A stretch of 64,000 nucleotides of DNA from the NCBI GenBank assembly GCA_023433505.1, contig JAEZCO010000015.1, positions 59,126-123,125 on the forward strand. The letters run 5' to 3'. Source of the DNA: Bacillota bacterium (GTDB taxonomy: Bacteria > Bacillota > Clostridia > Acetivibrionales > DTU013). Position numbers and translations under genes: made by a program. The notes under the pieces were generated by a model, which searched no databases, was not told the DNA's origin, and was given only the letters and a program-made list of their open reading frames with translations. Shown piece by piece: positions 1 through 8,779 of this stretch (the first letter of the stretch is position 1; the number at the start of each line of letters is the position of its first letter).

Positions 1-52
1 TCTGACATTGGAAGGTCTCAGGATCATATACGACAAGAACAAAAACGAATAG
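1..52 (+). CDS. C-terminal tail of an upstream gene (partial)
   Basis: Reading frame 2 is open from the window edge to a TAG at 50-52 and would end in a short tail, LEGLRIIYDKNKNE. It sits 28 bp before the next gene on the same strand. Too little is present to name a family. Frame 1 is also open, to a TAA at 67-69, so the frame choice is a guess based on residue composition. Confidence 0.3.
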   Translation, partial: LTLEGLRIIYDKNKNE

Positions 53-80
53 CGGGAAAAGAGGAATAAAAATAGACGCC

Positions 81-1499
81 TTGAATGCTCCGTTGTATAA
101 TACTCTAAAAGAATATTACGCAAAAGGTACGGTTCCTTTTCACATGCCCGGACACAAGCTGGGAAAAGGACTTCCGGAGGAATTCCGAAGCAGTTTGGCC
201 GCTTTTGACGCAACGGAAATTCCCGGCCTGGACAATCTCCACCATTCCACCGGTGTGATAATGCAGGCCCAGAAAGCCGCCGCAAGGGCATTTGGCGCCG
301 AAAGAACCTTTTTTTTAGTCAACGGGTCCACCTGTGGCATATATGCTATGATCTCATCCATATGCAAGCAGGGAGACAGCCTTATTGTAGCCCGGGACTG
401 CCATAAATCGGTGATTGCAGGAATGCTGCTGGCAGGAGTCAAACCCGTCTACATACTGCCCGAATTCGACAGCCGTTTTGGTATTGCCACTGCTATAACG
501 GCAGAGGAGCTGGAGAAAGCCCTTCTTGCGAATCCGGAGGCGGCAGGAGTACTCCTTACCAGGCCAAGCTATTACGGCATTTGCTGCGACATAGAAAAAG
601 CAGCTTCCATCGTACATTCACACAACAAGCTTCTGGCAGTTGACGAGGCTCACGGGGCGCATTTGAAATTCCACGATGCGCTGCCCATGTGCGCCATGGA
701 TGCAGGTGCGGATATATGTGTACAAAGCGCCCATAAAACGCTTCCCGCTTTAACGCAGGGCGCATATCTCCATGTAAAGTCAGACAGGATCGACATGGAA
801 AAGCTTGAATATTCCCTATCCCTCTATCAAACCTCAAGTCCGTCCTATATCCTTATGGCTTCTCTGGATATCGCAAGAGACATGATGGAAAGAGAAGGGC
901 ATGCGCTGCTTGAAGGGATTCTGAATTCAATCAAAAAAAGCAAAGCGGACTCTTTTAAAAATGAAGCTTTTACACTGATTGATCATAATTCTATTGCAAA
1001 GTTCAAAACCGATCCCACAAGGATAGCGGTTAACACCGGCGGTGCCGGCCTTACGGGATATAAAGCGGAAAGAGAGCTTTTGCATACCTATCATTTGCAA
1101 GTGGAGATGTCGGATTTGTTTAATATCGTCTGCATAGCCACTGTTGCTGACACGCCGGATACCATATCCTATCTTTTTGATTGCCTGGAAAAGCTCTGCT
1201 CTTCTTGTACGGGCAGTTTTAATCCCATGGACGGCCTATTGAAGCCCAACACCTTCATCAACAGTCAGCAAATGGAATTCAGGGAAGTCATTCAGGCAGA
1301 ATCGGAATGGATTGCCCTGGATAAAGCGGCCGGCAGGATCAGCAAAGGAATCATCGCTCCTTATCCGCCCGGTATTCCTGCCGTTTGTCCCGGGGAGGTT
1401 ATTTCCCCCGAGGTAACCGCATATATTTTCAGCATCCTCCGGGCAGGCGGATGTGTTAATGGACTTAAGGATAATTTGGAGATTAATGTTATCACTTAA
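81..1499 (+). CDS. Orn/Lys/Arg decarboxylase-family PLP enzyme (YaaO-like)
   Basis: About 472 residues, the length of the short YaaO-type class of fold-I PLP-dependent basic amino acid decarboxylases. Visible family signatures are the N-terminal PFHMPGHK, the VDEAHGAH block (Asp that contacts the PLP ring nitrogen) and SAHKTLPALTQ, whose Lys should form the Schiff base. The substrate (arginine, lysine or ornithine) cannot be read from the sequence. The TTG start is chosen because the family begins close to PLYNTLKEYY; the best purine-rich site lies rather far upstream (61-66). The stop overlaps an ATG of the tmk frame, and the pairing with tmk is the conserved yaaO-tmk arrangement of Firmicutes. 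Confidence 0.85.
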   Translation: MNAPLYNTLKEYYAKGTVPFHMPGHKLGKGLPEEFRSSLAAFDATEIPGLDNLHHSTGVIMQAQKAAARAFGAERTFFLVNGSTCGIYAMISSICKQGDSLIVARDCHKSVIAGMLLAGVKPVYILPEFDSRFGIATAITAEELEKALLANPEAAGVLLTRPSYYGICCDIEKAASIVHSHNKLLAVDEAHGAHLKFHDALPMCAMDAGADICVQSAHKTLPALTQGAYLHVKSDRIDMEKLEYSLSLYQTSSPSYILMASLDIARDMMEREGHALLEGILNSIKKSKADSFKNEAFTLIDHNSIAKFKTDPTRIAVNTGGAGLTGYKAERELLHTYHLQVEMSDLFNIVCIATVADTPDTISYLFDCLEKLCSSCTGSFNPMDGLLKPNTFINSQQMEFREVIQAESEWIALDKAAGRISKGIIAPYPPGIPAVCPGEVISPEVTAYIFSILRAGGCVNGLKDNLEINVIT

Positions 1500-1567
1500 T
1501 GTGGTATACTATATGTAAGGGCTCACAAAAAGAACGGATCGATACTATGCAAAGGGCGTGGCACAAA

Positions 1568-2191
1568 ATGAAGCGGGGTTTGTTTATCACCATTGAAGGC
1601 ACGGATGGATCAGGGAAAACTACACAGATGGGGTTGATCAGAGACTATGTCCTGTCTGCAGGGTGCGAGGTGGTAATGGTCAGAGAGCCCGGAGGGACCA
1701 GAGTCAGCGAACAGATAAGAAATGTCATTCTGGACCCTGAATATACCGAAATGAGCTCCAACGCGGAAATGCTCCTGTATGCGGCTTCCAGAGCCCAGTT
1801 GGTAGCCGAATGCATCAAACCCGCCCTGGAGCAAGGGAAAATAGTGATATGCGACCGTTTCATCGATTCCACCTATGCCTATCAGGGGTTTGGCAGGGGG
1901 ATCGGGCTCGGTGTATTGGAAAGCATAAACAATATTGCAGTCGATGGAATCATGCCCGACATCACCTTTTTCTTCGATCTGGATCCGGAGCTGGCTCTGG
2001 GGCGCAGGATCGCATCGACGGCTACTGATAGGATCGAGAATGAAAAAATGGAGTTTCACCGAAAAGTGTATGACGGTTATGTCCAACTGGCGCTGAAATA
2101 TCCCGGAAGGATAAGAAAAATTGACAGCAGCCGGTCGGTTGAGGCAATATGGAAGGATGTAAAGCAGTTGCTTGATAATATCATCCGATGA
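1568..2191 (+). CDS. tmk: Thymidylate kinase
   Basis: Phosphorylates dTMP to dTDP for DNA synthesis in the cytoplasm. The P-loop EGTDGSGKTTQ lies at residues 8-18 from the chosen start, followed by the DRFIDSTYAYQG motif and a LID segment around ATDRIENEKMEF. From ATG 1568 the protein is 207 residues, the usual Tmk length. The frame is open back to 1499 with further ATGs at 1499 and 1547, which would add 23 or 7 residues with no family counterpart. It is followed by darA, yaaR and holB, the classic Firmicute order. Confidence 0.93.
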   Translation: MKRGLFITIEGTDGSGKTTQMGLIRDYVLSAGCEVVMVREPGGTRVSEQIRNVILDPEYTEMSSNAEMLLYAASRAQLVAECIKPALEQGKIVICDRFIDSTYAYQGFGRGIGLGVLESINNIAVDGIMPDITFFFDLDPELALGRRIASTATDRIENEKMEFHRKVYDGYVQLALKYPGRIRKIDSSRSVEAIWKDVKQLLDNIIR

Positions 2192-2233
2192 CATTATGAA
2201 AGCGACAATATGATAATGGGGGAGGTTATTGGT

Positions 2234-2563
2234 ATGAAACTTGTATTTGCTATCGTCCATGACGAGGACGGCCCAAAGGTAATGGAAGAGTTGAACAAAG
2301 GCGGGTTCAGTGTTACAAAGCTTTGCTCCACCGGAGGTTTTCTCAAATCGGGGAATACCACATTGCTGGTTGGTGTGGAAGAAGGCAGTCTTGAGTCGGT
2401 GCTTGACATTATCAAGAAAAAGTCCAAAAGCAGGAAGCAGGTCATCAACTCATCCATGACGCCCAACGGTATGGGCGGCATGTTTATACCCTACCCGGTG
2501 GAAGTTGTTGTAGGCGGCGCCACTATTTTTGTACTGGATGTGGAGCGCTTTGAGAAGGTGTAG
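2234..2563 (+). CDS. darA: Cyclic-di-AMP receptor, PII-like
   Basis: 109 residues, the exact size of DarA/YaaQ, a trimeric PII-like protein that binds c-di-AMP. Recognisable stretches are MKLVFAIVHDEDG at the N-terminus, the TGGFLKSGNTTLLVG loop that surrounds the ligand in characterised homologues, and a Gly-rich C-terminal region before FVLDVERF. The ATG at 2234 is preferred over an in-frame ATG at 2210 because GGGGGAGG at 2218-2225 sits about 8 nt before it. Downstream effectors of DarA are not established in general and not visible here. Confidence 0.92.
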   Translation: MKLVFAIVHDEDGPKVMEELNKGGFSVTKLCSTGGFLKSGNTTLLVGVEEGSLESVLDIIKKKSKSRKQVINSSMTPNGMGGMFIPYPVEVVVGGATIFVLDVERFEKV

Positions 2564-2606
2564 CAAGATCCTGCAGCTGATTCCTGTGGTTTTAGGGAGG
2601 TAGTGC

Positions 2607-3059
2607 TTGAAGATCATTGATCTGGAGAAAAACCCTTCAGGTGTTCCCAATCTGCCTTTGAAAGGCGCTAAAAAAGTATCGGCCGGGAAAGAGACGGATT
2701 TCCGCAGCCAGTTGGACAGGGCGGAGGGAAACAGTTACGAGCAGCACCTGGAGGCCCTGGTGGATGAAATCATCAAACAGGGAGAAAAATTGAGCAAAAA
2801 AGTAGATGTGAAGGAATTCAGGGCGTATAAGAATTTAATCTCTGAATTTCTTGACAGTACTTTGGGGAAATCCTTGAAATTTTCCAAGCGCAGCCTCCTG
2901 GACAGGAAGGGCAGACATAAGGTTTATGCGCTTATCCGGAGGATTAATGAAGAAGTGGATAAGCTGGCGCGCGATGTAATGGATGGCGAAAGGGACAATA
3001 TAAGCCTGCTGAAAAGGATGGACGACATCCGGGGCTTGATATTGGATATGATCCTTTAA
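2607..3059 (+). CDS. yaaR: YaaR family protein (DUF327)
   Basis: 150 residues, charged and mostly helical by composition, with the family-typical KKVDVKEFRAYKNLISEF and a C-terminal RINEEVDKLARDVMDGER helix. YaaR has no established biochemical role; it is found almost always between darA and holB, as here. The start is TTG, supported by AGGGAGGTAG at 2594-2601 about 6 nt upstream. No signal peptide or membrane segment is seen, so the product is presumably cytoplasmic. Confidence 0.85.
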   Translation: MKIIDLEKNPSGVPNLPLKGAKKVSAGKETDFRSQLDRAEGNSYEQHLEALVDEIIKQGEKLSKKVDVKEFRAYKNLISEFLDSTLGKSLKFSKRSLLDRKGRHKVYALIRRINEEVDKLARDVMDGERDNISLLKRMDDIRGLILDMIL

Positions 3060-3101
3060 GGAGCGGGGCACACCCGTCCTTATAAAAAGTTTGGAGACAG
3101 T

Positions 3102-4085
3102 ATGGGATTTGATATAATTGTGGGGCAGGAGGAAGTAATCCGGACTCTGGAGAATGCCCTTAAAAATGATAGAATCGGGCATGCCTGTATTTTCAGCGGT
3201 CCGGCAGGCATCGGCAAAAGAACGGTGGCCGGCATATATGCCGAGATGTTGATTTGCGATGCGCCGGAGCTCTCAAACCCCTGTGGCAGATGCCAGGCCT
3301 GCAGGCTTTTTGCCAGCGGGGCAAACCCTGACTTTCGCCGGATAAAGGCGGAAGGCGCAAGCATCGGCGTCGATGAAATAAGGGAAATTCAGGGCAGCGT
3401 AGCCATCAAGCCTCTGTATTCAAAACGCAAGGTATATATTATTGAAGATGCCGACAATATGACTGTGCAGGCCCAGAATTGTCTTTTGAAAACCCTGGAG
3501 GAACCGCCGTCTTATGTAGTGCTTATCCTGACGGCGTCCAACTATGAATCGCTGCTGGAAACCATCCGTTCCAGGGCCCAGCGTCTGAGCTTCAAAAAAA
3601 ATACCCATGCCCAGGTCAGGCAACTCCTGGCGGACCGCTATGGAAGCGAAGCCAGAGGCATGGAATTCGCCGCTGCATATGCGGACGGTATCATCGGCAC
3701 TGCGCTTGAGCTGGTAGGGACGGAGGAATTTACCGGCTTAAGGGAGAGGACCTTTGACATCGCAAGCGGGATAAAGAAGAAAGGCATGTCCGGCGTTTTT
3801 TCCGTATATAGCTTTTTTGAAGACAACAAAGAGGATTTTGATGTGATTCTGGATATGATGGTTACCTTTTATAGGGATATGCTGGTTGCAAAAGAGACAG
3901 GCAATGAAAAAATATTGATTAATTCAGATAAAAGGGATATGATATTTAATAATACGCTGAAATATACGCCTCAACAGCTTGTGGCAGGCATAGAGCAAAT
4001 TGAGGCCGCCAGAAGGGCTGTAAAACAGAATGCCAATTATCAGCTGGCAGTTGAGCATATGCTTATTAAGCTTCAGGAGGAATAG
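3102..4085 (+). CDS. holB: DNA polymerase III delta' subunit
   Basis: A clamp-loader AAA+ subunit of 327 residues. The N-terminal AAA+ module shows GPAGIGKRT (Walker A), then a zinc module CDAPELSNPCGRCQACRLF with four Cys in the usual spacing, IIEDADNMTVQAQN (Walker B region), LLKTLEEPP and a sensor-like SRAQRLSF. The C-terminal half is the helical collar domain. It starts at an ATG after a GGAG site and is followed 5 bp later by ricT, so the two are probably cotranscribed. Works with the tau and delta subunits encoded elsewhere. Confidence 0.92.
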   Translation: MGFDIIVGQEEVIRTLENALKNDRIGHACIFSGPAGIGKRTVAGIYAEMLICDAPELSNPCGRCQACRLFASGANPDFRRIKAEGASIGVDEIREIQGSVAIKPLYSKRKVYIIEDADNMTVQAQNCLLKTLEEPPSYVVLILTASNYESLLETIRSRAQRLSFKKNTHAQVRQLLADRYGSEARGMEFAAAYADGIIGTALELVGTEEFTGLRERTFDIASGIKKKGMSGVFSVYSFFEDNKEDFDVILDMMVTFYRDMLVAKETGNEKILINSDKRDMIFNNTLKYTPQQLVAGIEQIEAARRAVKQNANYQLAVEHMLIKLQEE

Positions 4086-4090
4086 ATTCC

Positions 4091-4960
4091 ATGGTAAAGG
4101 TGGTTGGTGTCAGGTTTAAAAAAGCGGGGAAAGTTTACTATTTTGATCCTGACGTTTTTGATATAAATTCGGGCATGAATGTAATCGTTGAGACTGCAAG
4201 AGGAATTGAGTTCGGCGAAGCGGTGATCTCCAACAGGGAAGTGCCTGAGACTGAGATCGTAGCTCCTCTTAAGAAGGTCATGAGGATCGCTTCGGAAGAG
4301 GACATAAGGCATGCGGACGAAAACAGTAAAAAGGAAAAGGAAGCTTTTGCCACCTGCCTTCAGAAAATTAAAGACCACAATCTGGAAATGAAGCTGATTG
4401 ATGTGGAAATTACCTTTGACAACAATAAGATCCTGTTTTATTTTACGGCAGACGGACGTGTTGATTTCAGAGAACTGGTAAAGGACCTTGCCGCAGTATT
4501 CAAAACAAGGATAGAGCTGAGGCAGATCGGCGTCCGGGATGAATCGAAAATGATGGGCGGCATCGGGGTTTGCGGAAGAGTTCTTTGCTGCAGCTCCTAT
4601 CTTGGGGAATTTCAGCCCGTATCCATTAAAATGGCAAAAGAACAGGGGCTTTCCCTGAATCCGACAAAAATTTCCGGTACCTGCGGCAGATTAATGTGCT
4701 GTTTAAAGTATGAACAGGATGCTTATGAGCAAATAATAAAGAGGGCCCCAAAAATGGGTGCGATTGTAGAGACGCCGGACGGCCAGGGGGTTGTAATGAA
4801 CACAAGCCTGCTGAAGGAGACCCTCAAGGTCAAGCTTGATAAGGGAAATGAAACCGACCTCCGGGTTTACAAGGTGGATGAGGTGAGGGTCATAAAGGAC
4901 GTTACGGTCCGGGATGAGTCGGATCTCGACTTTGAAGCCCTCAAGGAGCTGGAGGACTAA
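4091..4960 (+). CDS. ricT: PSP1-domain regulatory iron-sulfur protein RicT
   Basis: 289 residues with the PSP1 domain in the middle. Cysteine motifs MGGIGVCGRVLCC and GTCGRLMCC are the signature of RicT/YaaT, which in Bacillus forms the RicAFT complex, binds [4Fe-4S] clusters, aids RNase Y mRNA processing and affects competence and sporulation. The position directly after holB is conserved in Firmicutes. ricA and ricF are not in the window. The ribosome site is the GGAGGA that overlaps the end of holB. After the stop there are 100 bp before the ferredoxin gene. Confidence 0.92.
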   Translation: MVKVVGVRFKKAGKVYYFDPDVFDINSGMNVIVETARGIEFGEAVISNREVPETEIVAPLKKVMRIASEEDIRHADENSKKEKEAFATCLQKIKDHNLEMKLIDVEITFDNNKILFYFTADGRVDFRELVKDLAAVFKTRIELRQIGVRDESKMMGGIGVCGRVLCCSSYLGEFQPVSIKMAKEQGLSLNPTKISGTCGRLMCCLKYEQDAYEQIIKRAPKMGAIVETPDGQGVVMNTSLLKETLKVKLDKGNETDLRVYKVDEVRVIKDVTVRDESDLDFEALKELED

Positions 4961-5060
4961 TTGCGGTATTTATTTAAAAAACAGTTTTCATAATGTATTT
5001 TTGGTGGTAAAATAAAAAAGGTTTAATAATAGACAAATTCTTTGAGGAGGTATTTTTGCA

Positions 5061-5231
5061 ATGGCATATTTTATTAACGATGATTGTATAAGCTGCGGTG
5101 CTTGTGAACCCGAGTGCCCTGTATCATGCATTTCCGCCGGTGACAGCAAGTATGTGATCGAAGCAGACGCTTGCATCGAATGCGGAGCTTGCGCCAATGT
5201 TTGTCCCGTAGATGCACCGAAGCCGGAATAA
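5061..5231 (+). CDS. 2[4Fe-4S] ferredoxin (56 aa)
   Basis: A 56-residue clostridial-type ferredoxin, a soluble low-potential electron carrier. Two cluster motifs are clear: Cys9, 12, 15, 19 followed by Pro, and Cys38, 41, 44, 48 followed by Pro, with one extra Cys at 23. The two halves are an internal duplication (DDCISCGACEPECP and DACIECGACANVCP). Start ATG at 5061 with GAGGAGG at about 5044-5050. Usual partners would be PFOR, hydrogenase or an Rnf complex, none of which is in the window. Confidence 0.95.
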   Translation: MAYFINDDCISCGACEPECPVSCISAGDSKYVIEADACIECGACANVCPVDAPKPE

Positions 5232-5316
5232 AGATAGGACTCCAGGCATGATAACGACCTGATTTAAAATTAATTTTTTCGTTTGTAGAAAAAATTAATT
5301 TTATCCGCGGAGGTTC

Positions 5317-5443
5317 AACGAGGCTGTCCGCAAATGCCCTGCATTTGCTGCTTGCCATGAATCCCAGGCGGGAGCTTTGTTTACCGCCTGAAAACCGATT
5401 CGGTACCCTCCACTGACAGAGGTGGGGGAATTGCTTTGATGCC
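5317..5443 (-). repeat. Dispersed intergenic repeat, family B copy 1
   Basis: Read on the minus strand this segment carries, in order, a CCCCCACCTC/GGAGGGT hairpin, ACCGAATCGGTTTTCAGGCGG and a block around GCAAGCAGCAAATGCAGGGC with TTTGCGGACAGCCTCG. The same blocks in the same order occur at 36443-36545 and 51911-52030, and one block recurs at 46561-46597. No open frame is conserved between copies. Function unknown. Confidence 0.6.
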
Positions 5444-5464
5444 GCGTTATAATTTACATGATAA

Positions 5465-5495
5465 AAAAAGTTCCGGGGATCACCCGGAACTTTTT
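5465..5495 (+). terminator. Intrinsic terminator after the ferredoxin/repeat region
   Basis: A perfect 13-bp stem AAAAAGTTCCGGG / CCCGGAACTTTTT with a GATCA loop ending in a T-run. It separates the ferredoxin region from trmN6 and could act on both strands. Confidence 0.8.
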
Positions 5496-5572
5496 GTCTA
5501 CTACTGCAGCGGCAGGGTTTGTTGTCCTACTGCAGTACGGACCAATTCCAACGACAGGTGGTTTCACCGGCT

Positions 5573-6322
5573 ATGGACATTTTGGAAAATGAAAGAATTG
5601 ATGACCTGCAATATAAAGGCTTGAAGCTGATTCAAAAAAAGGACGGATTCTGCTTCGGCGTCGACGCTGTGCTGCTTGCAAATTTTGCCGATATCAGAAA
5701 AAATGATAAAGTGTTGGATATAGGCACGGGTACGGGCATCATAGCCGTATTGACAGCTGCAAAAACCCAGGCTTCCTCCGTCACAGGACTTGAGATCCAG
5801 CCTGAAATGTCCGAAATGGCGGAACGCAGTGTTAAATTGAACGGACTGGAAAGCCGCCTGAATATCGTATGCGGCGATATAAAAAATGCATTGCAACTCT
5901 TTGGAAAGGCCAGATTCGACGCCATTGTGACCAATCCTCCATACATAAACAAAGGAGGGGGACTGCTAAACCCCTCGGATACAATGGCTGTTTCGAGGCA
6001 TGAATTGCTGTGCACGCTGGAGGATGTTATCGGTATCAGCAGCAGGCTGCTGGTGCCAGGCGGCAGGTTCGCCATGGTGCACAGGCCGGAAAGGCTTGCC
6101 GATATTATTTTCCTGATGCGCAGCAATGGAGTGGAGCCGAAATATCTAAGGCTGGTGCATCCTTCGCCATACAAGAAGCCCAACATGGTGCTGATCCGGG
6201 GCATGAGAGGCGGGAAACCCCAGCTGAAGGTTCTGGAGCCTCTTTACGTTTATGATGAGACCGGCAGCTATTCAAAGGAAATCAATGAAATTTACTGTAG
6301 AGGAGAGGTGGTCGAAGCTTGA
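5573..6322 (+). CDS. trmN6: tRNA1(Val) (adenine37-N6)-methyltransferase family
   Basis: A class-I SAM methyltransferase of about 249 residues. Motif I is VLDIGTGTGIIAV, and the catalytic NPPY motif appears as VTNPPYINKGGG, typical of N6-adenine transferases of the TrmN6/YabB family. The N-terminal DDLQYKGLKLIQKKDGFCFGVDAVLLANF is the family signature. The frame is open from 5519, but the ATG at 5573 begins the conserved region and has AGGTGG upstream. Its stop overlaps the rsmI start (TTGA), so the two RNA-modification genes are translationally coupled. Confidence 0.88.
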   Translation: MDILENERIDDLQYKGLKLIQKKDGFCFGVDAVLLANFADIRKNDKVLDIGTGTGIIAVLTAAKTQASSVTGLEIQPEMSEMAERSVKLNGLESRLNIVCGDIKNALQLFGKARFDAIVTNPPYINKGGGLLNPSDTMAVSRHELLCTLEDVIGISSRLLVPGGRFAMVHRPERLADIIFLMRSNGVEPKYLRLVHPSPYKKPNMVLIRGMRGGKPQLKVLEPLYVYDETGSYSKEINEIYCRGEVVEA

Positions 6323-7167
6323 CGGGTTCAGGGACTTTATATCTGGTGGCTACGCCTATAGGAAATCTTGAAGATATTACAATGAGAGCTTTAAGGACAC
6401 TTCGGGAAGTAGATCTGATTGCAGCGGAAGATACCCGCCAGACGCTGAAGCTGCTTAATCATTTTGAAATAAAAAAGCCCATGGTCAGTTATTATGAACA
6501 TAACAAGCTGGAAAAGGGTGGTGTTCTGATAGGACAGCTGTTGGAAGGCAAGAACATTGCCCTTGTTTCCGATGCAGGATCGCCGGGAATCTCCGACCCC
6601 GGAGAGGAGCTGGTCAAACTGGCTGTCGAGCATGGAATCACTGTAACCATGGCTCCCGGTCCCGCTGCGGCCGTCATGGGTCTGGTCCTGTCAGGATTGC
6701 CCTGCGCAAGATTTGTCTTTGAAGGGTTTTTGTCGGTGAATAAAAAAAGCCGAATCCTGCGGCTGAATTCCCTAAAGGAAGAAACAAGGACAATGGTGTT
6801 TTATGAAGCCCCCCACAAGCTGGTAAACACATTAAAAGACATGCGTACGGTTCTGGGGAACAGGCGTATAGCTCTTGCCAGGGAACTTACCAAGAAATTC
6901 GAGGAGATTGTACGGTGTACGCTGGAGGAAGCGCTGGCCAGGTATGAAACGGAAGCCCCAAGGGGGGAGTATGTCCTGGTGGTAGAGGGCATGGATGAAT
7001 CCTCAGCGGCCGAAGAGGTCCGAAAAAAATGGGACGAAATGACCTTGCAGGAGCATCTGGAATTGTATATGCAGTCGGGAATGGATAAAAAGCAGGCGAT
7101 GAAAAAGGTGGCGGATGACCGCGGGCTGAGTAAAAGAGACATTTACAATGCCCTTCTGAACGAATAA
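6319..7167 (+). CDS. rsmI: 16S rRNA (cytidine1402-2'-O)-methyltransferase
   Basis: 282 residues of the tetrapyrrole-methylase fold. GTLYLVATPIGNLEDIT at the N-terminus, AAEDTRQT, SDAGSPGISDPG and MAPGPAAAV are diagnostic of RsmI, which 2'-O-methylates C1402 in the decoding centre. The start is a TTG overlapping the trmN6 stop, with AGGAGAGGTGG just upstream. The C-terminal KKQAMKKVADDRGLSKRDIYNALL is the usual RsmI HTH-like tail. It ends at a terminator shared with abrB on the other strand. Confidence 0.95.
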   Translation: MTGSGTLYLVATPIGNLEDITMRALRTLREVDLIAAEDTRQTLKLLNHFEIKKPMVSYYEHNKLEKGGVLIGQLLEGKNIALVSDAGSPGISDPGEELVKLAVEHGITVTMAPGPAAAVMGLVLSGLPCARFVFEGFLSVNKKSRILRLNSLKEETRTMVFYEAPHKLVNTLKDMRTVLGNRRIALARELTKKFEEIVRCTLEEALARYETEAPRGEYVLVVEGMDESSAAEEVRKKWDEMTLQEHLELYMQSGMDKKQAMKKVADDRGLSKRDIYNALLNE

Positions 7168-7176
7168 TTCCAAAAA

Positions 7177-7203
7177 AAATAAAGGGCAGATGCCCTTTAT
7201 TTG
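7177..7203. terminator. Bidirectional terminator between rsmI and abrB
   Basis: Stem AATAAAGGGCA / TGCCCTTTATT with a short loop, A-rich on the left and T-rich on the right, so it can end both converging transcripts. Confidence 0.75.
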
Positions 7204-7217
7204 CTCTTTGTCTAAGA

Positions 7218-7457
7218 TTATTTCTTAAGTTCCTTCATACAGTTGGGGCAGATGTTCTTGCCTTTGTAAACTGCAACGTCCTTGGCATCTCCGCAGAAGA
7301 TACATGCCGGCTCATACTTCTTGAGGATGATGGTAGCTCCGTCAACATAAATTTCAAGAGCATCTTTTTCTGCGATATCCAGTGTCCTTCTTAATTCTAT
7401 TGGAAGAACTACCCTTCCGAGTTCGTCAACCTTTCTGACTATGCCTGTAGATTTCAT
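7218..7457 (-). CDS. abrB: AbrB-family transition-state regulator with C-terminal CxxC pair
   Basis: 79 residues. The N-terminal swapped-hairpin DNA-binding domain reads MKSTGIVRKVDELGRVVLP followed by IELRRTLDIAEKDALEIY, almost the AbrB consensus. The C-terminal third carries CIFC and CPNC, a possible zinc-ribbon seen in clostridial AbrB homologues but not in Bacillus AbrB. The ATG at 7457 is chosen over an upstream frame extension because GGAGG lies at about 7467-7472 and the conserved domain begins there. A near-consensus sigma-A promoter lies 50-80 bp upstream. Likely represses post-exponential genes until sporulation begins. Confidence 0.93.
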   Translation of the reverse strand: MKSTGIVRKVDELGRVVLPIELRRTLDIAEKDALEIYVDGATIILKKYEPACIFCGDAKDVAVYKGKNICPNCMKELKK

Positions 7458-7507
7458 AAATTTTAGCCTCCTAAGATAAACAAATTTCGACAATCTTTTC
7501 TTTTTTA

Positions 7508-7536
7508 ATAATACCATAAATTCCAGTAATCGTCAA
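7508..7536 (-). promoter_or_regulatory. Sigma-A promoter of abrB
   Basis: On the minus strand, TTGACG (7531-7536), 17-bp spacer and TATTAT (7508-7513), about 50 bp before the abrB start codon. Confidence 0.8.
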
Positions 7537-7904
7537 CAATAAACTTTAAAAAATTCAAAAAAATGTTATGGTATTCCTGTTAAAATTTAACACGGACGAA
7601 TGTTAAAGCCTACTCCAGACCGCTGTTTATACCTGCTGTAAAACCCGCAAATCTTAGATACATGCATTATGCGATACGCGTAACAAAAAAATGTAGTGGG
7701 ATATCCAAATTTTTACTGGAAATTTTGCAAGAACAAGCGACTTAATTCGACAGCGAAACCATGACAAAAATCGATATGTACAGGGATTTACGACAAAATT
7801 TCGCGGGGTAAAGAATTTCCTTTTTAACGTACAAATACAGCGAAAATTTATCTTCCCATAGGATGATTAGAAAAGGCATTTTATTTAATATGTTTTATGT
7901 GCGG

Positions 7905-7990
7905 ATGCAGCGGGCGGTCACCGTGCCACCCCGCCCAGAATTTGATAATGTCTGGGAAAGGCGGGCATGGAAACCTGCCCCTACAGCATA
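7905..7990. repeat. GC-rich intergenic hairpin pair (family C)
   Basis: Within the roughly 680-bp gap between abrB and spmA, the only marked structure is GCGGGCGGTCACC... CCCGCCC followed by GGCGGGCATGGAAACCTGCC CCTAC. The CCTGCCCCTAC ending recurs, in either orientation, at about 10613-10641 and 19261-19285. The rest of the gap shows no open frame with a ribosome site. Confidence 0.4.
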
Positions 7991-8140
7991 CCTGAATCCG
8001 TTTCCACGGTATTTCGCAAAGTAATATTATCTATGCAAGAATTCAGTAAGTCCCACATATAAATAGATAATGGTTTTGAGCAATGCTGCGGCGCAATAAT
8101 ACGTTTTTAAGCCGCGTACAACGGCGGAATGGGGATGAAT

Positions 8141-8779
8141 ATGTTGAATTACATATGGTCGGGAATGCTTGTCATCGGGTTTATTTTCGGAATCATCAAC
8201 GGAAGGATGTCAGAGGTTACCAAGGCGGCTGTCGAATCCGCGGGAAAAGCCATTGAGCTTGCAATTGCGCTCCTTGGGATCATGTGTTTGTGGACGGGAC
8301 TCATGGCAATCGCAGAGAAAAGCGGCGGCATCCGGATTATTTCCAGGATTTTTCGTCCCCTGCTGAAGCTGCTGTTCCCCGGAATACCCAAAAATCATCC
8401 GGCCATGGGGGCGGTTGTCATGAATCTTTCCGCCAACTTTCTGGGACTAGGCAACGCGGCTACACCCCTGGGCCTGAAAGCCATGAATGAGCTTCAAAAG
8501 CTGAATCCCGACAAAAGCCGCGCTACAGACGCCATGTGTATGTTTCTTGTGCTGAATACGGCGGCAGTTCAGCTGATTCCTTCCACTGTCATTGCCATCA
8601 GGACGGATGCCGGCTCCTCAAGCCCTGTGGAAATTATCACAACCGTATGGATCGCTTCCATCTGCGCAACCCTGGCGGGGATTATTGCAGTCAAGATTTT
8701 TACCGGAACCGGGAAAATACACAGGAAGCACGAAAGAGGACACACCCTCAGGGAGAAAAAATATAGGATAGGTGCATAA
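8141..8779 (+). CDS. spmA: Spore maturation protein A
   Basis: About 212 residues, hydrophobic, with several predicted membrane helices (residues about 3-20, 45-65, 100-125, 150-185). The start MLNYIWSGMLVIGFIFGIINGR and the conserved MNLSANFLGLGNAATPLGLKAM are SpmA hallmarks (nucleoside-recognition Gate-domain family). SpmA and SpmB are needed for spore core dehydration in Bacillus and Clostridium. In-frame ATGs at 8129 and 8135 also exist; 8141 fits the family start and has GGGG 6 nt upstream. The end overlaps spmB by 8 bp. Confidence 0.93.
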   Translation: MLNYIWSGMLVIGFIFGIINGRMSEVTKAAVESAGKAIELAIALLGIMCLWTGLMAIAEKSGGIRIISRIFRPLLKLLFPGIPKNHPAMGAVVMNLSANFLGLGNAATPLGLKAMNELQKLNPDKSRATDAMCMFLVLNTAAVQLIPSTVIAIRTDAGSSSPVEIITTVWIASICATLAGIIAVKIFTGTGKIHRKHERGHTLREKKYRIGA

